From positions 127,517-191,516 of the forward strand of contig CACCAS010000002.1 in the NCBI GenBank assembly GCA_902544065.1: 64,000 nt of DNA. Reading direction: 5' to 3'. The translations under genes were made by a program, and so were the position numbers. This document shows positions 46,916 through 56,230 of the stretch, in pieces (positions within the stretch are counted from its first letter, which is position 1; every line of letters starts with the position of its first letter). The notes beneath the pieces are model-generated. The model was given only the letters and a program-made list of their open reading frames with translations. It ran no database searches and was not told the DNA's origin. This DNA is from an uncultured Pelagibacteraceae bacterium. Its GTDB lineage: Bacteria > Pseudomonadota > Alphaproteobacteria > Pelagibacterales > AG-422-B15.

Positions 46916-48121
46916 ATGGTTATTAATATTCAAAATAAAAAAACTGAAATAAAATCTCTTTCTGCTTGGGATGATGTTCTTAATTTAGATGATCAGCTTT
47001 CAGCTGAAGAAAAAATATTGCAATCAACTGTGCGAGCATACTGTAAAGAAAAACTGCTTCCAAGAATAATTGATGATAATAGAAATGAGAATTTTAGCAG
47101 AGAAATCTTTACTGAAATGGGAGAACTAGGTCTTCTCGGCTCGTACTTAGATGGTTATGGATGTGCGGGGAGTAATTATGTCTCCTATGGACTAATTACT
47201 CGTGAGATAGAAAAAATCGACAGTGCGTATCGATCTATCATGTCAGTGCAAACTAGTTTGGTAATGTACCCTATACATAAATTTGGAAGCGATGAACAAA
47301 AAGAACATTATCTACCGAAACTAGCAAAAGGAGAATTGATAGGTAGTTTTGGATTAACCGAACCAGATGCTGGGAGTGATCCAGGCGCCATGAAAACTAA
47401 AGCGGTAAAAGTAAAAGGTGGATATGAACTGAATGGAACAAAAACATGGATCAGTAATGCGCCATATGCTGATGTAATAATTATTTGGGCTAAGGATGAA
47501 GAAAATGTAATTAGAGGTTTCATTGTTGATAGGGAGTCAAAAGGTCTCTCTACTCCGAAGATAGAAGGAAAATTATCGCTAAGGGCATCGGCAACAGGAC
47601 AAGTAATTATGGAAAATGTATTTTGCCCTGAAGATAAAATTTTAGCTAAAACAACAGGTTTAAGCGGACCTTTTCAATGTTTAAATAGTGCTCGTTATGG
47701 AATTTCATGGGGCGCAATTGGAGCAGCTGAATTTTGTCTGGCAACCGCAAGACAATATGCTCTAGATAGAAAAATGTTTGGGAAGCCGATTGCGGGGACA
47801 CAGTTAGTTCAATCTAAATTAGTAGATATGCAAACGGAAATTGCGTTAGGGTTGGAGGCCGCATTAAGAGTCGGACGCCTTATGGATAAAGGTCAATCTG
47901 ACAGCAATATGGTAAGCTTAATCAAAAGAAATAATGTTTCTAAAAGTTTGGAAATATGTCGTAACGCCAGAGATATTTTAGGCGGTAACGGTATTTCAGA
48001 TGAGTATCATGTTATGAGACATATGGTTAACTTAGAAACTGTAAAAACTTATGAAGGAACTCACGATGTTCACACATTGATAATGGGAAGAAATTTAACA
48101 GGTATTCAGGCATTTAAATAA
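46916..48121 (+). CDS. gcdH: Glutaryl-CoA dehydrogenase
   Basis: A 401-residue FAD acyl-CoA dehydrogenase that oxidises and decarboxylates glutaryl-CoA to crotonyl-CoA, at the end of lysine and cadaverine breakdown. GcdH-specific features are [15 protein letters not shown], the catalytic Glu in [20 protein letters not shown], and [15 protein letters not shown] for FAD and substrate binding. Length fits. It is followed by a class III aminotransferase gene after 4 bases, so the pair probably acts on amines or omega-amino acids that yield glutarate. Confidence 0.9.
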   Translation: MVINIQNKKTEIKSLSAWDDVLNLDDQLSAEEKILQSTVRAYCKEKLLPRIIDDNRNENFSREIFTEMGELGLLGSYLDGYGCAGSNYVSYGLITREIEKIDSAYRSIMSVQTSLVMYPIHKFGSDEQKEHYLPKLAKGELIGSFGLTEPDAGSDPGAMKTKAVKVKGGYELNGTKTWISNAPYADVIIIWAKDEENVIRGFIVDRESKGLSTPKIEGKLSLRASATGQVIMENVFCPEDKILAKTTGLSGPFQCLNSARYGISWGAIGAAEFCLATARQYALDRKMFGKPIAGTQLVQSKLVDMQTEIALGLEAALRVGRLMDKGQSDSNMVSLIKRNNVSKSLEICRNARDILGGNGISDEYHVMRHMVNLETVKTYEGTHDVHTLIMGRNLTGIQAFK

Positions 48122-48125
48122 AATT

Positions 48126-49493
48126 ATGGCATATCTAAACAGAACTACTAAACAATGGCAGGAGATTGATACCAAACACCACCTCCATCCCTTTACTGAC
48201 TATAAGTCACTTGCTGAAGAGGGAAGTATCATTGTAACAAAGGCAGATGGTGTGCACCTGACTACATCTGATGATAAGCAGCTATTGGATGCTATGTCTG
48301 GGCTGTGGTGTGTTAATGTCGGCTATGGCCGAAAAAATCTTGCTGAAGTTGCCTATAAGCAAATGCAAGAACTTCCATATTATAATTCTTTTTTTAAAAC
48401 TGCGACACCACCATCAATTGAGCTAGCAAGAGAATTAGCAGAGTTAAGTCCTCATGATTTAAATCATGCATTCTTTTCATCAAGTGGTTCAGAAGCCAAC
48501 GATACAGTTGTAAGAATGGTGAGAAGATATTGGGACCTAAAAGGTAAGCCACATAAGAAAACTTTTATAAGCAGAGAGTTTGCTTATCATGGAAGTACAA
48601 TGACAGGCATGAGCCTTGGTGGGATGACTGCAATGCACGCGCAAGGCGATATGATGCCAGGTTTTGAACATGTTTTGCCACCTTATTGGTATAAATACGG
48701 AAACGAGATGTCCCATGAAGATTTTGGAATTTTCGCAGCAAATAAAATTGAAGAAAAGATCAATGAAATAGGTGCTGATAATGTGGCAGCATTTATTGGT
48801 GAGCCAATTCAAGGCGCTGGGGGTGTAATCATTCCGCCAGACTCTTACTGGCCTAGAGTTCAAGAAATATGTAATCAGCATGATATTCTTCTTGTGGTTG
48901 ATGAAGTTATTTGTGGATTTGGAAGAACAGGTAATTGGTTCGGATCTGACACGTACAATATCAAACCCGATATCATCACAATGGCCAAAGGCATAACTTC
49001 AGGCTACATACCACTATCAGGCATCATGATTGGAGACCGTGTTAGTGATACAATTATCAATGAAGGTGGGGAGTTTTATCATGGTTATACATATTCTGGT
49101 CATCCAGTAGCGTGCGCTGTAAGTCTTGAAAATCTTAAGGTTATTAAGGAAGAAAATCTTATTGAGCAATCACGACAAGTATCAATATATCTAGAGCAAC
49201 AAATGCGCGAGATTGAAAAACATCCGTTAGTTGGAGAAGTCAGGATGAAAAGTTTTATAGGAGCTGTTGAATTAGTTAAAGATAAAGAAAAGATGGAAAT
49301 GTTTGAAGATACGGGTGTTGTTGGAACAATATGTAGAGATTACTGTATAGAAAATGGCTTAGTAATGAGAGCTGTCAGAGATGGTATGATTTTCTGTCCA
49401 CCTCTAATCTTTAATAACTCTCATGTGGATGAATTATGTGTCAAACTAAAAAAATCTTTAGATCAAACACATAATCATATTTCTAAATCGTAA
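48126..49493 (+). CDS. Class III aminotransferase (omega-amino acid or polyamine:pyruvate type)
   Basis: A 455-residue PLP enzyme. [20 protein letters not shown] binds the cofactor phosphate, [14 protein letters not shown] holds the ring-stacking Tyr, [13 protein letters not shown] the Asp, and [15 protein letters not shown] the PLP Lys. [15 protein letters not shown] near residue 57 is typical of the omega-amino acid:pyruvate and SpuC (putrescine:pyruvate) group. The exact donor cannot be determined. It is in an operon with gcdH and overlaps the convergent GNAT gene by 19 bases. Confidence 0.87.
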   Translation: MAYLNRTTKQWQEIDTKHHLHPFTDYKSLAEEGSIIVTKADGVHLTTSDDKQLLDAMSGLWCVNVGYGRKNLAEVAYKQMQELPYYNSFFKTATPPSIELARELAELSPHDLNHAFFSSSGSEANDTVVRMVRRYWDLKGKPHKKTFISREFAYHGSTMTGMSLGGMTAMHAQGDMMPGFEHVLPPYWYKYGNEMSHEDFGIFAANKIEEKINEIGADNVAAFIGEPIQGAGGVIIPPDSYWPRVQEICNQHDILLVVDEVICGFGRTGNWFGSDTYNIKPDIITMAKGITSGYIPLSGIMIGDRVSDTIINEGGEFYHGYTYSGHPVACAVSLENLKVIKEENLIEQSRQVSIYLEQQMREIEKHPLVGEVRMKSFIGAVELVKDKEKMEMFEDTGVVGTICRDYCIENGLVMRAVRDGMIFCPPLIFNNSHVDELCVKLKKSLDQTHNHISKS

Positions 49494-49921
49494 CTATAGA
49501 ACTCATTATCCCTGATATATCCGAGTGACTCATATAAAGATTGGCCAGGTATATTAGCTTTATTTGTAGAAAGTTCTATTGAGCCAAATTTATTCTCAGT
49601 TGCATAATTTTTAGCAGCATCCATTAAAGACTTAGCTATACCTTTTCTTCTAAATTCTTCTCTTACGAATAAGTCGTATAGAACAATTTTTTTTCTCACA
49701 TTCACTGAGTCAAAAGTTGGATATAATTGTGTGAAGCCTGCACAAGTACCCCCTTCTTCCTGAAAAAAGATGATTGACTCATTATTCTCAAGCCTCTGCT
49801 TAATATATTTTTGTGCAATTTCAACATTTGACTCCTGGTTATAAAAGACTCGATACAAATTAAAAACTTCTCCAATCATATCAGAGTATTCTATGGTTGC
49901 TCTTTTAATATTTTCTGTCAT
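49475..49921 (-). CDS. GNAT-family N-acetyltransferase
   Basis: A 148-residue acetyltransferase. [20 protein letters not shown] carries the acetyl-CoA pyrophosphate loop (R-x-x-G-I/A) and [17 protein letters not shown] the C-terminal motif. Substrates are often amines or polyamines, which would suit the region, but this is inferred. It is the last gene of the apparent regulator-MFS-GNAT unit. Confidence 0.85.
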   Translation of the reverse strand: MTENIKRATIEYSDMIGEVFNLYRVFYNQESNVEIAQKYIKQRLENNESIIFFQEEGGTCAGFTQLYPTFDSVNVRKKIVLYDLFVREEFRRKGIAKSLMDAAKNYATENKFGSIELSTNKANIPGQSLYESLGYIRDNEFYSYDLEI

Positions 49922-49923
49922 TT

Positions 49924-51081
49924 CTAGTTTCTTATAGTTCTATAAATTGAAATCATTAAGAAAATAAAAGTAAAAAATACAATTGTATATATAAAACCAA
50001 AAGGACCAAAAATATCCATAACTCTTCCTCCAATCATTGGACCAATTAATGAACCACACTCAAAAACCATAACTAATATTGCCGTTGCTCCTGCAACCTG
50101 TGAAGCGGTATATCTTTCCCCTAACATTGTAAGTGATATTGAGAATATACCACTAGCTGCTCCTCCCCAAACAAAGCAACTTAATGCCACTAAATAGAAG
50201 TTTCCTAAGAAAACACCTATAATTATTGGACAAACAAAAGTACAGAAGACAGCAATATTCATGAGTAGTCTTTTATTCATTCTATCAAGTAAAATACCAA
50301 TTAATGGCTGACATATGACACCACCAACCAAGGTAATAGTGACAAACTGAAGAGCAATGTCTTGTGAAAACTGGTTCTTAATCATAAAGATTGGAAAAAA
50401 TGATACGAACATAACATCGTCCAAGCCACAGAGTATTGCTGCTCCAAAAATAGTCGGTGCAGCTATAATCGTTGCTAAAATTGGAAGAGATTTTTTCTCA
50501 GGCAATTCTTGATCTGCTATATCAAGTGTTATGAGTGGAATAATTGCTATAAATGACATTGCCGCAATCACAATAAATGGAAGCCATCCCTCGATACCTG
50601 TTAAAGATATAACAAGAGGGCCTATTGCAAGCCCAATAATAAATACCGTATTGTATATTGTGACTATTTTACCGCGATTTGAATCATTAGCCATCGACAA
50701 CATCCAAGTATCAAAAGCATTCCATGCAAGTGCACCAGCAAATCCAATAAGGAAGCGTATAATGAACCACGCAGTTAAACTTTCAAATATAGGAAAGGTA
50801 AAATATAAAATAATTGTAACTATTTGAGCAATGATAATTGATCTAGATAACCCAATTGCATGAATAATGATTGGTGTAATTCTAACAAATAGAATTACCG
50901 CCAATGGTTGAGCGACAACATTTAATCCAATTTGTGTATTACTGAAACCTCTTGACTCAAGTATTAATGATAGTAAGGGAATAAGGGTTCCAAGTTTTAT
51001 GCCAATAATAAGAGCACATAAAAATAAAACAATATAGGTTTTATAATTACTTCCAAGTATAGATTGAAAAGTTGAGATCAC
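49924..51081 (-). CDS. MFS transporter
   Basis: A 385-residue, 12-helix major facilitator. GRVMDIFGPFGFIYTIVF at the end, RFLIGFAGALAWNAFDTWML in helix 4-5 and GILLDRMNKRLLMNIAVF in the second half are consistent with the family. The start overlaps the BetI-like regulator stop by 4 bases, so it is co-transcribed and likely transports a compound linked to that regulator's effector. Confidence 0.85.
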   Translation of the reverse strand: MISTFQSILGSNYKTYIVLFLCALIIGIKLGTLIPLLSLILESRGFSNTQIGLNVVAQPLAVILFVRITPIIIHAIGLSRSIIIAQIVTIILYFTFPIFESLTAWFIIRFLIGFAGALAWNAFDTWMLSMANDSNRGKIVTIYNTVFIIGLAIGPLVISLTGIEGWLPFIVIAAMSFIAIIPLITLDIADQELPEKKSLPILATIIAAPTIFGAAILCGLDDVMFVSFFPIFMIKNQFSQDIALQFVTITLVGGVICQPLIGILLDRMNKRLLMNIAVFCTFVCPIIIGVFLGNFYLVALSCFVWGGAASGIFSISLTMLGERYTASQVAGATAILVMVFECGSLIGPMIGGRVMDIFGPFGFIYTIVFFTFIFLMISIYRTIRN

Positions 51082-51722
51082 AAAAACCGTTTTTCATCTA
51101 TATAAATATTTCTAAAGTATTTTTTTACTAGTCCTTTACAAAATACATGCGAGTACATTTTAGGATCAAATAAAATTCTTTGCCATAATCCGTCTACCAT
51201 TGATAGATAAGTCTCACTTATTTCTCTTGGTGTAAGAAAAGTCTGATCAGTTAAAAAATTTACTTCTTTAATTAACTTTTCCATCTGAGATGAATATATT
51301 TCATCTTGCTTTTGACAGATTGTTAAATAAGAAGGACGAAATTTTACTTCACTATAAAACGATACCCAGACTGCAATTTTATTTCTATTTGCAATTTTAC
51401 TACTAAAATCATTTTCAATTATTTTAATTACTCTTCCAACTGGATCTAAGTTATTATCTTCGAATATTCGTTGCCAAGAATTTTTATATTCATCTGATAG
51501 AAATTTTAGTGAACTAAGCAAAAGATTTTCTTTAGATTTAAATCTAAAATTTGCATAACCTTGTGATACCATTGCTTTCTTAGCTACTTGTGCAATCGTC
51601 GTGTCTGCGAGACCTCTTTTAGCTATAGTTTCAATTGTTGCGTCAATCAGTTTTTGATGATTGATTGAAAATTCCTGTTCTTTAAGTTGAGGTTCACTAA
51701 TTTTTTTGGGATTTATATTCAT
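51078..51722 (-). CDS. BetI-like TetR-family regulator
   Basis: A 214-residue repressor-type regulator. The helix-turn-helix is IAKRGLADTTIAQVAKKAMV followed by SQGYANFRFKSKENLL. The C-terminal domain contains IAVWVSFYSEVKFRPSYL and YLSMVDGLWQRIL, which resemble the conserved BetI motifs around AVWLAFWAEA and LIDGLWLR. BetI represses choline-glycine betaine genes in response to choline. ATG 51722 (MNINPKK) is preferred; an in-frame GTG at 51737 is possible. It is divergent from the flavoprotein operon with a clear palindromic operator between. Confidence 0.85.
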   Translation of the reverse strand: MNINPKKISEPQLKEQEFSINHQKLIDATIETIAKRGLADTTIAQVAKKAMVSQGYANFRFKSKENLLLSSLKFLSDEYKNSWQRIFEDNNLDPVGRVIKIIENDFSSKIANRNKIAVWVSFYSEVKFRPSYLTICQKQDEIYSSQMEKLIKEVNFLTDQTFLTPREISETYLSMVDGLWQRILFDPKMYSHVFCKGLVKKYFRNIYIDEKRFL

Positions 51723-51764
51723 AAAAGAACCATACACAAAGTTTAATCATAATGGTAGTTTTGT

Positions 51765-51782
51765 ATTGAATAATCATTCAAT
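51765..51782. promoter_or_regulatory. 18-bp inverted-repeat operator, ATTGAA-N6-TTCAAT
   Basis: ATTGAATAATCATTCAAT has perfect 7-base arms around four central bases. It lies between the divergent regulator and flavoprotein genes and covers the -35 element. A second site of the same design occurs at 56196. The architecture recalls the BetI operator of enterobacteria as I remember it. Confidence 0.75.
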
Positions 51783-51793
51783 ATGGCTATCAT
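51766..51793 (+). promoter_or_regulatory. Candidate promoter of the flavoprotein operon
   Basis: TTGAAT (51766-51771), 16-base spacer and TATCAT (51788-51793, five of six). The -35 hexamer is within the operator, so bound repressor would exclude polymerase. A 5' leader of about 18 bases to the ATG at 51818 is predicted. Confidence 0.5.
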
Positions 51794-51817
51794 GTAAATT
51801 CAATATTCGTTCATTTT

Positions 51818-53446
51818 ATGCCAAAAAATACTCATGATGTAATTGTTATAGGAGCCGGCCATAACGGCTTAACAGCAGCTAGTTATATGGCTAAAGCTGG
51901 TCTCGATGTTGTCGTTTTAGAAAAAAATGATTGGATAGGTGGTGCTGCGGTGAGCCGAGAGCTTTACCCTGGATGGAAATATTCAAATTGTTCCTATGTT
52001 TGTAGTTTATTAAGACCTGAGATCATGCGTGACTTGGAGCTTTATAAATATGGACTTCAAATTATTCCTTATGAAGGCAGTGCAACGATGATGAAAAATG
52101 GAGACTATTATACTCATTATCATGATCATGATATGACCATCAACTCTATTAGACGTCATTCTCATAAAGATGCAGAAGCTTACGAAAGATATAGCCGTGA
52201 TGTCCTCAGGCAATGTAAAATTATTAAGCCTCTTCTCAAAATGACGCCTCCTGACTTAACATCGTTCAAACCAAAAGATTTATTTGGCGCACTGGAGTTT
52301 GCAAAGCATTTTGCTGCAAAAGATGAATTAGGTGGGCTAGGAGAAAAAGAAATTTATGACACAATTCGTTTTTATACTATGAGCATCAGAGATTACTTAG
52401 AAGAATATTTTGAAAGTGAAATTACCAAAGCTCACCTTGCTGGTAGCGCAATTATTGGAACTGCTCTAGGCCCATGTTCACCAGGATCAGCTTATGTACT
52501 GTTGCACCACTACATGGGTGAGGTTGATGGATCAGTTGGTTCATGGGGATATGCACGAGGTGGAATGGGATCTATTACTCAGGCAATGATGGGCTGTCTA
52601 AAAGATCATGGAGGAGAAGTAAAACCAAGTAGCGAAGTAATAAATGTTATTACAAAAAATGGAAAAGCAATCGGTGTTGCTACACAAAATGGAGATGAAT
52701 ACTATGCTAAGAAAATAGTTTCCAACCTTGATGTCAAAAGAACTTTTTTAAAGATTACTGAAGAGAAGGACCTTCCAGATGATTTTGTGCGAAGTGTTAA
52801 AAATTTTAAGATAAGGGGTTCATCTGGTAAATTAAATATTGCATTAGATGGCTTGCCAGACTTTCCTTGTATTCCTGAAGGTGATCCAGGTGGTGGCGGA
52901 GACATGCACTTCACAGAAACCATAGAAGAGATGGAAGGAGCTTACGATGATTGGAAAAGGGGAGAATGGTCACGTAATCCATATGTTGATATGTGCATTC
53001 CATCCAAAAGTGACCCTACAATGGCTGAGCCAGGTAAACATTATATGTCTGTATTTATTCAGTACGTACCATTTAACCTTGCAAATGGTGGTTGGAATGA
53101 AGAGAGAAAGCAAGAATTTGGAAGACACATAGTTGATTGTATTGCTGAGTTTTCGCCTAACTTTAAAGACCTAATTAATCATTATGAGGTACGAACACCA
53201 CTAGAATTAGAAAACGAGGTTGGTTTGACAGAGGGTAATATTTTTCAAGGAGAGTTGACCATGGACCAATTAATGTTCAATAGGCCAGTTCCTGGATATG
53301 CGCAGTATCGGACTCCATTAAAAAATATGTATATATGTAGCTCTTCAACACATCCAGGTGGAGGTGTAATGGGTGCACCAGGAGCTAACGCAGCTCGTGA
53401 AGTTCTATTAGACATGAACGTTCCACAAAAAGGAAATTATTATTAA
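51818..53446 (+). CDS. PYROXD2-like FAD-dependent oxidoreductase (first of tandem pair)
   Basis: A 542-residue flavoprotein of the phytoene-dehydrogenase/PYROXD2 family. The N-terminal dinucleotide motif is VIGAGHNGLTAASYMAKAG, followed by VLEKNDWIGGAAVSRELYPG and NCSYVCSLLRPEI, the PYROXD2 signature. The C-terminal FAD segment is YICSSSTHPGGGVMGAPGAN. Bacterial members are often in amine or betaine operons; the reaction is probably oxidation of a C-N or C-C bond. Its stop shares one base with the start of the paralogous next gene. Confidence 0.85.
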   Translation: MPKNTHDVIVIGAGHNGLTAASYMAKAGLDVVVLEKNDWIGGAAVSRELYPGWKYSNCSYVCSLLRPEIMRDLELYKYGLQIIPYEGSATMMKNGDYYTHYHDHDMTINSIRRHSHKDAEAYERYSRDVLRQCKIIKPLLKMTPPDLTSFKPKDLFGALEFAKHFAAKDELGGLGEKEIYDTIRFYTMSIRDYLEEYFESEITKAHLAGSAIIGTALGPCSPGSAYVLLHHYMGEVDGSVGSWGYARGGMGSITQAMMGCLKDHGGEVKPSSEVINVITKNGKAIGVATQNGDEYYAKKIVSNLDVKRTFLKITEEKDLPDDFVRSVKNFKIRGSSGKLNIALDGLPDFPCIPEGDPGGGGDMHFTETIEEMEGAYDDWKRGEWSRNPYVDMCIPSKSDPTMAEPGKHYMSVFIQYVPFNLANGGWNEERKQEFGRHIVDCIAEFSPNFKDLINHYEVRTPLELENEVGLTEGNIFQGELTMDQLMFNRPVPGYAQYRTPLKNMYICSSSTHPGGGVMGAPGANAAREVLLDMNVPQKGNYY

Positions 53447-54963
53447 TGTCTGGCAATTCGAGTTTTGATGCCATCATAATTGGTGGAGGTCATAATGGAT
53501 TGGTATGCGCAAACGTCCTCGCTAGAAAAAATAAAAGAGTATTAATCTGTGAAGCCCGAAAAGAATGTGGTGGCATGGTCAATAATGATATTACCAACTA
53601 TGTTCCTCCAGTAACATCTGCTGTTTCAAGCTCGATTGGTGGAATGCAAATAAACTACATACCAAAGACTTCAATCGCTTTATCTGAAACTGGACAGCAC
53701 ATTCGACTAGTAGGCAATCAACACATTGATCATAAATCTATCTCAAGATTTTCTTCCCATGATGCTGACCGGTTTAATGATTTTCATGAAAAAATGTCAA
53801 AATTCTCAAAAACTTTAGGTTCTTTCATGATGGCATCACCTCCGCGAATAATGAACAATAGTTTTTCTGACTATTTTAAACTCTTTAAGCTTGGATTAAA
53901 TGTCAGGTTATTGGGAAAGAAAAATTTTAATGAGTTTGCTAGAATGATTGGCCTAAATATAGCTGATGAACTTGAAGACAATTTTGAAAATACACTACTT
54001 CAAGGATTGATTGCGCATGACTCAGTAATAGGGTCTAATTTAGGCCCGCGTTCACCAGGCTCTCTCATAAACTTATTGTATAGAATGGCTATTCATAACA
54101 ATTCTTTATTTGGCGGTATATTTCAAATAGACGGTGGCAATGATCAATTCACTAAACATTTAATTGAAAAATGTAAAAGTAATAATGTAGAAATAAAAAC
54201 TTCAGCTTCTGTTAAAAATTGTATTATTGAAAATGACTGCGCTGTAGGCGTTGAGCTAAACAATGGTGAAAAAATGTATGCTAAGAAAATTATTTCAAAT
54301 GCTGATCCACGTTCAACATACTTTTCACTGCTCGGTTCTCAAAACCTTGATACTGACGTAAAGAGGAAAATAAAACATCATCGCTCCAAAGGAAGAGTTG
54401 CCAAACTTATTTTAGAGTTAGATAAGCTCCCTAGTTTTAACAATTGTGATGACATTGATTTAGACAGCAGAATGGTTATTGCACCATCTATTGATTACAT
54501 TGAAGAAACATTTAACCCTAGTAAGTTTGATAAGCTCTCATTAGAGCCAACACTTGAGATATGTGTCAAAAAAGACTCTGATCAAGATCCAAAGTTAGAT
54601 ATTCAAGTGCAATATGCACCATATAAAACTCATCAAGGGTGGGAAAATATAAAAGAAAGTTACGTTGAGTCTATTATCAAAATAATTAGCAAATATGCTC
54701 CTAATATTAATGAATGCATTGAGCGTAAGAAATTACTAACTCCTGACGATATTGAATCAGAATATAATGTATCAGGAGGGCACTGGCATCATGGTGAGAT
54801 CCAAATTGATCAGCTTTTTATGATGCGCCCAATTCCAGGAGCCTCACAGTATAAAACACATTTGGATGGTCTTTTTATGTGCGGTGCAGGAACACACCCA
54901 GGTGGCGGTTTAATTGGCATTTCAGGCAAAAACGCAGCTAAAGCAGTTTTGGATGATTTTTAA
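53446..54963 (+). CDS. PYROXD2-like FAD-dependent oxidoreductase (second of tandem pair)
   Basis: A 505-residue paralogue of the preceding protein. The FAD motif IIGGGHNGLVCANVLARKNK and C-terminal FMCGAGTHPGGGLIGISGKN are intact. The substrate-side segment that reads NCSYVCSLLRPEI in the first copy is replaced by PPVTSAVSSSIGG here. The central GSNLGPRSPGSLINLLYRM aligns with GTALGPCSPGSAYVLLHHYM. It therefore keeps cofactor binding but has a changed active-site neighbourhood, suggesting a heterodimer or a second reaction. It directly abuts the GcvT-like gene. Confidence 0.83.
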   Translation: MSGNSSFDAIIIGGGHNGLVCANVLARKNKRVLICEARKECGGMVNNDITNYVPPVTSAVSSSIGGMQINYIPKTSIALSETGQHIRLVGNQHIDHKSISRFSSHDADRFNDFHEKMSKFSKTLGSFMMASPPRIMNNSFSDYFKLFKLGLNVRLLGKKNFNEFARMIGLNIADELEDNFENTLLQGLIAHDSVIGSNLGPRSPGSLINLLYRMAIHNNSLFGGIFQIDGGNDQFTKHLIEKCKSNNVEIKTSASVKNCIIENDCAVGVELNNGEKMYAKKIISNADPRSTYFSLLGSQNLDTDVKRKIKHHRSKGRVAKLILELDKLPSFNNCDDIDLDSRMVIAPSIDYIEETFNPSKFDKLSLEPTLEICVKKDSDQDPKLDIQVQYAPYKTHQGWENIKESYVESIIKIISKYAPNINECIERKKLLTPDDIESEYNVSGGHWHHGEIQIDQLFMMRPIPGASQYKTHLDGLFMCGAGTHPGGGLIGISGKNAAKAVLDDF

Positions 54964-56163
54964 ATGACACAAGATCTTAGATATTCAGCCCTAAAGAAAA
55001 CACCTTTTCATTCAAGAACCAGTTTAGCTTCGCGAACGAACAAATATTATAACTGGAATGGATATACTGTGCCTACAGAATATTCAACTACTGAGCTTGA
55101 ATATACAGCTGCAAGAAATGGAACATCAGTTATGGATTTAACCCCTATGGGCAAATATGAAATTACGGGAGGTCATGCGCATCAATTTGTTGATTACTTA
55201 GTTACTAGAGATTTATCCGAAATGAAGGACAATACAGTAGCTTATATCATCTGGTGTAATGAAGATGGAAAGGTGATTGACGATGGTACTATTTTCAAAT
55301 TTTCTTCAACAAAATTTATGCTTTGCTGTGCTGTTAAAATATATAACTGGCTTAATGATTCAGCTTATGGTTTTGATGTTACAATTAGCGATGTGACAGA
55401 TACAATTGCTGCATTAGCAATTCAAGGGCCAACATCCTGCTCAACTTTAAAAACATTTGGAGCAACAGATCTTGAAACATTAAAACCTTTTGAAATGAGA
55501 GAATATAAGATTGATGGTTTCGATATTTTAATATCACGTACAGGATTTACAGGTGATTTGGGTTATGAATTGTGGACTGACCCAAAAAATGCAGAACTGA
55601 CGTGGGATAATATTGAAATTGCTGGCAAGGAATTAAAGTTGAGACCTTTCGGAATGAATGCTCTCGAGATGACAAGAATTGAAGCTGGGTTTATTCAAAC
55701 CAATACAGACTTTATGGCTGCTGAAGATTCATTGAGACCAACCAGAATGAGATCACCTTATGAAATTGGAATGGGATGGCTTGTACACTTAAATAAAAAC
55801 TCATATTTTGTTGGGAAGAAAGCTCTTAAAAAAGAAAAAGAAGAAAGCACTACTGAGAGATGCTTAGTAGGCCTTGATATAGATGGAGATAAGCCAGCGC
55901 ATGGTTCTGTGATCTATAATAGCAAAAAAGAAGACATTGGCATTGTAACTGCAGCTCTATGGTCTCCGATTATGAAAAAAAATATTGCACTGGCTTCACT
56001 TAAGAGACCTTATGGAATACAAATAAAAGAAAATATATTTGCAGAAATTTATCACCCTGAAGAACTTGAGTACCGTAAGATATGGGCAAGATGCAAGGTA
56101 GTTAAAAGGCAATTTTTTAACCCTGAAAGAAGAAATAAAGTTCCTGCAGATCTATATGAATAG
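54964..56163 (+). CDS. GcvT-like tetrahydrofolate-dependent aminomethyl/methyltransferase
   Basis: A 399-residue GcvT-fold enzyme, longer than classical GcvT (~365). GTSVMDLTPMGKYEITGG, IIWCNEDGKVIDDGTIFKF with the folate-site Asp, ALAIQGPTSC and SRTGFTGDLGYELW are the family core; the C-terminal barrel includes RPFGMNALEMTRIEAG. Relatives transfer a one-carbon unit from glycine, dimethylglycine, sarcosine or DMSP to tetrahydrofolate. In this operon it probably collects the methyl or methylene group released from an N-methylated compound. It is the last gene before the second operator. Confidence 0.87.
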   Translation: MTQDLRYSALKKTPFHSRTSLASRTNKYYNWNGYTVPTEYSTTELEYTAARNGTSVMDLTPMGKYEITGGHAHQFVDYLVTRDLSEMKDNTVAYIIWCNEDGKVIDDGTIFKFSSTKFMLCCAVKIYNWLNDSAYGFDVTISDVTDTIAALAIQGPTSCSTLKTFGATDLETLKPFEMREYKIDGFDILISRTGFTGDLGYELWTDPKNAELTWDNIEIAGKELKLRPFGMNALEMTRIEAGFIQTNTDFMAAEDSLRPTRMRSPYEIGMGWLVHLNKNSYFVGKKALKKEKEESTTERCLVGLDIDGDKPAHGSVIYNSKKEDIGIVTAALWSPIMKKNIALASLKRPYGIQIKENIFAEIYHPEELEYRKIWARCKVVKRQFFNPERRNKVPADLYE

Positions 56164-56195
56164 CTAAAAAATAACTATTTTACAGTAATTCAATT

Positions 56196-56213
56196 ATTGA
56201 ACAGCTGTTCAAT
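56196..56213. promoter_or_regulatory. 18-bp perfect palindrome operator, ATTGAA-N6-TTCAAT
   Basis: ATTGAACAGCTGTTCAAT is self-complementary over all 18 bases. It keeps the outer six bases on both sides identical to the site at 51765 and the same spacing. It covers the -35 of the downstream promoter. The same BetI-like regulator is the obvious candidate to bind it. Confidence 0.8.
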
Positions 56214-56225
56214 TTAAGCTATAAT
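56197..56225 (+). promoter_or_regulatory. Promoter of the aminotransferase-Rieske-amine oxidase-Pot operon
   Basis: TTGAAC (56197-56202), 17-base spacer and a perfect TATAAT (56220-56225). The ATG at 56231 is only 5 bases past the -10, so the transcript is expected to be leaderless. The -35 lies within the operator. Confidence 0.65.
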
Positions 56226-56230
56226 GATTC

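Noticed and set aside
51798..51815. Third operator copy ATTCAATATTCGTTCATT just before the flavoprotein ATG
   Set aside because: Only loosely similar half-sites in the wrong relative orientation; not symmetric like the two accepted sites.
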